From an uncultured Bacteroidales bacterium (lineage in GTDB: Bacteria; Bacteroidota; Bacteroidia; Bacteroidales; Muribaculaceae), in NCBI GenBank assembly GCA_900552315.1, contig URZM01000133.1:1-5982 (forward strand): a stretch of 5,982 bases of DNA, given 5' to 3'. The notes under the pieces were generated by a model that saw only the letters and a list, made by a program, of their open reading frames with translations, was not told the origin of the DNA and made no database searches. The position numbers and the translations under genes were made by a program. Positions 5,274 to 5,982 of the stretch are shown piece by piece. The stretch's first letter is position 1. Every line of letters starts with the position of its first letter.

Positions 5274-5982
5274 TCAGAAATTGAACAGGTCCTTTGTGGA
5301 GCCCTCGTCCGCTTCATCCTTCTCCTGCTTGTCGAAGAGATTCTTGCGCATGAAGCTGAAGAACTTGCCGGGTCTCCCCTTGCGTGCATGCTCGGCCTTG
5401 GGCCTGGATGCGGACCGGGCGGGGGGAGGGGCCGGCATGCACATGCACGCTTCTGCCTCTCGCGGCTCTGCCGGTTCTTCGCACAGCAGGCCGCTCTGCA
5501 GGGCCTTGCGCTGGAAATTGCGCCGGTCATAGCTGTTGCCCGTTATGGCCTCGTAGACCCTTTGCAGCTCGCCCAGAGAGAAATAGCGGTTCAGCAGCTC
5601 GAAGGCTATTGGCTTCACCCTCAGGATTTCCGAGAGATGGCGCCGTGCTTGGGACACTATCTCGGCATGGTCAAAAGCCATGGGGGGGAGAAACTGCACG
5701 TCGAACCAACGAGCGTCGGCGGCGTCGTCCCCGGCCGCGAGGCTACATTCCTGCGGCCGCACCAAGGCTATGAACACCACTGTCACCACCCGCTCGCGGG
5801 GGTCGCGGCGCACGTCGCTGAAGACGCGGAACTGCTCCAGGTACACATCCTTCAGCCCCGTCTCCTCCATCAGTTCGCGACGGGCGGCCTGCTCTATGGT
5901 CTCGTCTATCTTCATGAAACCTCCGGGGAGGGCCCACGAACCTAAGTACGGGTCCATGCCGCGCTCCACCAGGAGCACGCGT
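5274..5982 (-). CDS. Nudix hydrolase with C-terminal winged helix (NrtR-like), N-terminus off the window
   Basis: Nudix enzymes cleave nucleoside diphosphates linked to another group, for example ADP-ribose. Numbering from the GTG at 5978, the Nudix box G20-x5-E26-x7-R34-E-L-M-E38-E39-T-G-L42 is perfect, with both metal-binding glutamates. The GTG is probably an internal Val: the frame runs to the window edge as RVLLVERG, which in relatives is a beta strand about 15-20 residues inside the protein, so the start is missing. After the Nudix domain, about 118-166 (RYFSLGELQRVYEAITG...DRRNFQRKALQSGLL) matches the winged helix of NrtR-type Nudix regulators, which sense ADP-ribose or sugar nucleotides. 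NrtR repressors often have a decayed Nudix box, whereas this one looks catalytically competent, so the protein may be enzyme, regulator or both. Residues ~167-234 are an unusual extension: Pro/Ala/Cys-rich, then basic (FFSFMRKNLF), then acidic. It precedes the VWA gene on the same strand. Confidence 0.88.
   Translation of the reverse strand, partial: RVLLVERGMDPYLGSWALPGGFMKIDETIEQAARRELMEETGLKDVYLEQFRVFSDVRRDPRERVVTVVFIALVRPQECSLAAGDDAADARWFDVQFLPPMAFDHAEIVSQARRHLSEILRVKPIAFELLNRYFSLGELQRVYEAITGNSYDRRNFQRKALQSGLLCEEPAEPREAEACMCMPAPPPARSASRPKAEHARKGRPGKFFSFMRKNLFDKQEKDEADEGSTKDLFNF

Noticed and set aside
5388..5945. Long plus-strand open frame opposite the Nudix gene
   Set aside because: The minus-strand frame carries a perfect Nudix box and a winged helix; the plus-strand translation has no recognisable motif.

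Overview
The window looks like a chromosomal segment from a GC-rich member of the Bacteroidota, most likely Bacteroidales. The evidence is indirect. The class A beta-lactamase resembles the CfxA/CblA branch. The Fic protein has the DUF4172-Fic-winged-helix architecture common in that phylum. A perfect Bacteroidota-type -7 box (TAnnTTTG) sits in front of the Fic gene, and no start codon has a convincing Shine-Dalgarno sequence. I cannot assign a genus.

Layout, left to right. Positions 3-2235 (+) hold an RNase R gene (rnr) whose 5' end lies outside the window. It is broken into two reading frames by a small lesion near 1122-1128. After a 30-nt gap, 2266-3216 (+) encodes an exported class A beta-lactamase of the A2 type, with Arg in place of Lys in the KTG motif. 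Its 3' end overlaps by 16 bp, tail to tail, the minus-strand gene at 3201-4313, a self-inhibited (class II) Fic adenylyltransferase-type protein with a C-terminal winged helix. The 199-bp intergenic region 4314-4512 is unusually structured. It holds a fic promoter ending 4 nt before the ATG, a perfect 28-bp palindrome abutting the -33 box, a degenerate half-site inside the promoter, five tandem copies of a 9-bp unit, and a strong hairpin that probably terminates the upstream minus-strand operon. That operon is a Nudix hydrolase/winged-helix protein (5274 to beyond 5982, start missing) followed by a 237-aa von Willebrand factor A (VWA) protein with a complete metal site (4513-5226). The two are separated by 47 nt carrying a 13-bp direct repeat.

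How the parts may work together. rnr and the beta-lactamase gene could be co-transcribed, but nothing suggests a shared function. The Nudix and VWA genes form a probable two-gene unit of unknown purpose. The Fic gene looks like a self-contained, autoregulated unit: its winged helix is a natural candidate to bind the palindrome. I see no CRISPR array, insertion sequence, tRNA, rRNA or phage gene. The best candidates for something under-described are the fic operator/promoter arrangement and the Nudix-wHTH/VWA pair. Neither amounts to a demonstrated new system.
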